Under the pieces are notes generated by a model that saw nothing but the letters and a program-made list of their open reading frames with translations, was not told the DNA's origin and did no database searches. Of a DNA stretch of 64,000 nucleotides, positions 61,827 through 64,000 are shown piece by piece. Source of the DNA: JAKAGZ01 sp963783855 (GTDB lineage Bacteria; Bacteroidota; Ignavibacteria; Ignavibacteriales; Ignavibacteriaceae); the NCBI GenBank assembly GCA_963783855.1, contig CAWAPE010000014.1:1-64000 (forward strand), written 5' to 3'. Position 1 is the first letter of the stretch. Each line of letters starts with the position of its first letter. The position numbers were made by a program, and so were the translations under genes.

Positions 61827-62536
61827 TTAAGCAAGCAACCTTGAAGGTCGCTTTATGGGACCTTCAAGGTTCGCCACTTCCCTAATATCCTCACACTCCA
61901 AAACTTTTTTCTCCGGGTTTTGCAGCGCAACGTTTATCATCGCCTGTCCAACTTCTTTTAATGTAATACGTATTTAGGAGAAAGAGCATTAAACACCGGG
62001 TAAAACGGGGCCAGGAATTTATAAACCGTTAGAGTGTTTTTTAATCCCTTAATCGGTTGTATGTAACCGGGACGAAACATATACGCATTTTTAAACGGGA
62101 GCTTCATCAAATCATTTTCTGTTTTTCCCTTCACGCGCGCCCACATAGTTTTTCCTTTTTCCGTGCTGTCTGTTCCCATTCCCGATACATAGCAGAAAGT
62201 AATCTCTTTGCTTTTCTCGCCGTTAACTTTTACCAAAGTCTCAGCAAAGTATATTGTCATATCATAAGTAAGGTGCTTAAATTCTTCTTCCTTTTTACCG
62301 ACGGAAGAAACTCCCGCACAGAAGAAGCAGGCGTTATAACCTTTTAGTTCTTCCTCAACAGAAGTGAGATCAAAAAAATCTTTATGGATAATTTCTTTCA
62401 GTTTTTCGTGTTTCAGTCCGTATGGTTTTCTGTTTATAATAAGAATAGATTCGACTTCGGGGTGGTTAAGACATTCGTGCAAAACCCCTTCACCCACCAT
62501 TCCGGTCGCTCCGGTTATAATTGTTTTTATTTTCAT
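61827..62536 (-). pseudogene. NAD(P)-binding epimerase-like protein, frameshifted near the C terminus
   Basis: A 192-residue ORF (61958-62536) opens with MKIKTIITGATGMVGEGVLHEC (Rossmann GxTGxxG) and carries YVSGMGTDSTEKGKTMWARVKGKTENDL. It ends at an out-of-frame stop after SPKYVLH; another frame continues TLKEVGQAMINVALQNPEKKVLECEDIRE, the expected C terminus, to a stop at 61827. A single-base deletion near 61965 explains this. Short-chain reductase of unknown substrate. Confidence 0.72.
61837..61871. repeat. 13-bp inverted repeat AACCTTGAAGGTC
   Basis: Perfect arms AACCTTGAAGGTC and GACCTTCAAGGTT with a 9-nt loop; the same family as 14113-14168. Confidence 0.7.
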
Positions 62537-62701
62537 TTATTATTCTTTTGATTTGTACCGGGTTTAAGATAATGAAAAGCAGGAAAAAACAGGCCGCTAA
62601 TCACGCCAAAGGGCGGACAAAAAATAACATACTACAAAACCCTTTAAATAATAAAAAAATGCTATTTTTAAATTGCTCTTAAGTAATTTTTCAATTAATG
62701 T

Positions 62702-62715
62702 TGAGCATATGCTCA
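62702..62715. promoter_or_regulatory. Perfect palindrome TGAGCATATGCTCA, copy 2
   Basis: Identical to the palindrome at 33276-33289 and placed 9 bp before the ATG of the second DUF134 gene. Candidate binding site of the DUF134 regulators. Confidence 0.75.
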
Positions 62716-62724
62716 TAATAAAAT

Positions 62725-63012
62725 ATGCCAAGACCCAAAAAATATCGCCGGGTTTGCTGCAATCCATCCGCATACTACTTTAAGCCGAGGGGAATTCCGG
62801 TTTATGAACTCGAAGAAATTGTCCTCCGGCACGATGAGCTTGAATCACTGAGACTCGCAGACCTGCTCGCTTTATCACACGAAGACGCTGCCAGGGAAAT
62901 GAATATTTCCAGAGCCACGTTCGGCAGGATAGTTAAAACCGCGCGCAGTAAAATAACAGATGGTATTTTAAATGGCAAAGCAATAAGGATAAGCGAAGAT
63001 TCTGTTGAATAA
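62725..63012 (+). CDS. DUF134 family DNA-binding regulator without zinc ribbon
   Basis: 95 residues. MPRPKKYRRVCCNPSAYYFKPRGIPVYELEEIVLRHDELESLRLADLLALSHEDAAREMNISRATFGRIVKTARSKITDGILNGKAIRISED aligns end to end with the first DUF134 protein but stops before the C-terminal zinc ribbon. A multiheme cytochrome gene starts 28 bp downstream, so it is a likely target or operon partner. Confidence 0.92.
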   Translation: MPRPKKYRRVCCNPSAYYFKPRGIPVYELEEIVLRHDELESLRLADLLALSHEDAAREMNISRATFGRIVKTARSKITDGILNGKAIRISEDSVE

Positions 63013-63040
63013 TTAATAAATAAAACCCGGGGGGGAGAAA

Positions 63041-64000
63041 ATGAAATCAGGCTTCTTGTATCTGACTATTCTATCTATTATTGTCCTTTCTACTTTAACA
63101 TTTTCTCAGGATACTACTCAACATAAAAGTATTTTTGAATCAAGTCTTCACCATACCGGTTCCGGTATGAAATACTGGTACGATAAAAAACAGGGCGGAC
63201 TTGAATTAATTACAGGCGTTCGCTACTCCGACCTCTCCTGTAAAAACTGCCACATCGGAAGTTGTGATGTTTGCCACAAAGTTGAAAAAGACGGTAAAGG
63301 TTTTTACTCAACTGCCGCGGCTAAAAAAAAGGATCTATGTTTTAATTGTCACGAGGGTATAGCCTCAATTAGAAAAATTAACGAGGAGAACGAGACTCCC
63401 GATGTGCATGAGGAAATGGGACTGGAGTGCCTGGATTGTCATTCCATAAGTGACGTGCACGGGGACGGAGCTGAATTTACATCTTTGAATGACCCCGGTG
63501 CAATAAGTGCTAAATGTGAAAATTGCCACGATTCTATTTCAAAAAATGTTTCACACTATATTCACAGGAATAAAGTTGATTGCAAAGGATGCCATACAAG
63601 AGAGGTTGTAAGCTGTACAAACAGCCAGCTTGAGACAATGATAAAAGAAGGTAAGAGAGTCACACAACAGGTTTCAGGATGGGAATTTTTAATCAACTAT
63701 AATGGTTTGGTTACATCCGCAACTATACAGACCTACGTTGGGCCGGGAAATAAAACATTTATAAAGTTCACACCACAATTCAGCCACTCGATAAGAGGAG
63801 ACGGTAAAAAATGCGAGGAATGCCACAACAACCCCAATGTGAACGAAATGAAAAGTGGAAGCATGAATCTCACCTGGCTTGAAAATGGAAAACTCGAACA
63901 GGCGCATGGTGTAATACCGGTAACAGAGGGAGTTGATTACAATACTGTATTTCAGAAATACGAAAACGGTAAATGGGTCCCGATAAATAATCCCGAAAAA
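63041..64000 (+). CDS. Multiheme c-type cytochrome, partial (runs off the window)
   Basis: 320 codons open to the window end. Signal peptide MKSGFLYLTILSIIVLSTLTFSQ. Seven CxxCH heme motifs in the first 262 residues: CKNCH (67), CDVCH (75), CFNCH (100), CLDCH (130), CENCH (159), CKGCH (181), CEECH (258). This predicts a periplasmic or surface electron-transfer protein, possibly for extracellular electron acceptors. RBS GGGGGGGAG. More motifs may lie beyond the edge. Confidence 0.93.
   Translation, partial: MKSGFLYLTILSIIVLSTLTFSQDTTQHKSIFESSLHHTGSGMKYWYDKKQGGLELITGVRYSDLSCKNCHIGSCDVCHKVEKDGKGFYSTAAAKKKDLCFNCHEGIASIRKINEENETPDVHEEMGLECLDCHSISDVHGDGAEFTSLNDPGAISAKCENCHDSISKNVSHYIHRNKVDCKGCHTREVVSCTNSQLETMIKEGKRVTQQVSGWEFLINYNGLVTSATIQTYVGPGNKTFIKFTPQFSHSIRGDGKKCEECHNNPNVNEMKSGSMNLTWLENGKLEQAHGVIPVTEGVDYNTVFQKYENGKWVPINNPEK

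Noticed and set aside
1..64000. tRNA or rRNA genes
   Set aside because: I searched by eye for T-loop and acceptor patterns and for rRNA-like GC blocks and saw none; a covariance search would be decisive.

Overview
The window reads as an AT-rich bacterial chromosome segment, most likely from the Bacteroidota/Chlorobiota/Ignavibacteriota group and probably Ignavibacteria-like; this placement is inference. Supporting signs are paired DUF4252 proteins behind an ECF sigma factor, many lipoprotein signals, a TonB-dependent receptor, SPFH + Arc-type genes, DUF134 regulators next to redox proteins, and dispersed hairpin repeats typical of that group. I saw no tRNA, rRNA, CRISPR array, prophage or transposase.

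Layout. 1-2560: three cassette-like units (an unknown ORF, a reversed Phd/ParE-type toxin-antitoxin pair, a DUF4386 membrane protein) separated by attC-like sites, which looks like the end of a chromosomal integron or an integrase-less attC cluster. 2800-5220: quinone-type oxidoreductase, frameshifted DUF998 membrane protein, DDAH-type amidinohydrolase. 5463-9947: an ATP-grasp carboxylate-amine ligase, a 667-residue protein with a possible Cys-His-Asn triad, and an alanine-racemase-type enzyme, possibly a small-peptide or modified amino acid pathway. 10014-10451: a cytosine deaminase strikingly like the fungal enzyme. 10485-12670: ECF sigma / putative anti-sigma / two DUF4252 proteins on the minus strand. 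12900-21540: single metabolic genes (carbonic anhydrase-like, Rid, VOC, MarR-GNAT fusion, NudC, glycosylasparaginase, MFS). 21568-25360: RsbU-type phosphatase, SPFH-hypothetical-Arc operon, cytochrome c. 25489-28246: TonB receptor unit. 28498-32373: etfB-etfA-acyl-CoA dehydrogenase operon. 32443-33263: DUF134 regulator with a His-rich NifX/NifB-type protein. 33353-42132: acetyltransferase, MsrA, lipoproteins, FNR-like reductase, ferrochelatase, DUF2807, serine hydrolase. 42203-51661: mfd, PAP2 phosphatase, then murQ-rsmG-mnmG-mnmE, with two parS-like centromere palindromes between mnmG and mnmE, suggesting the replication origin is not far away. 52007-58314: protein-quality-control cluster hsp20-dnaJ-like-htpG-clpB. 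58315-64000: hairpin-rich spacer, broken TPR-LuxR regulator, flavin monooxygenase-like protein, broken NAD(P)-binding epimerase, a second DUF134 regulator and a multiheme cytochrome c running off the right edge.

Three themes stand out. The two DUF134 genes, 29 kb apart, carry the same perfect 14-bp palindrome just before their start codons, so they probably share a regulon with the NifX-like protein and the multiheme cytochrome. Five genes are split by single-base frameshifts and a sixth by an in-frame TGA, many at short homopolymers, so either sequencing error or active gene decay must be resolved before these are called pseudogenes. Several intergenic spaces, especially between convergent genes, carry related inverted repeats that probably double as terminators.
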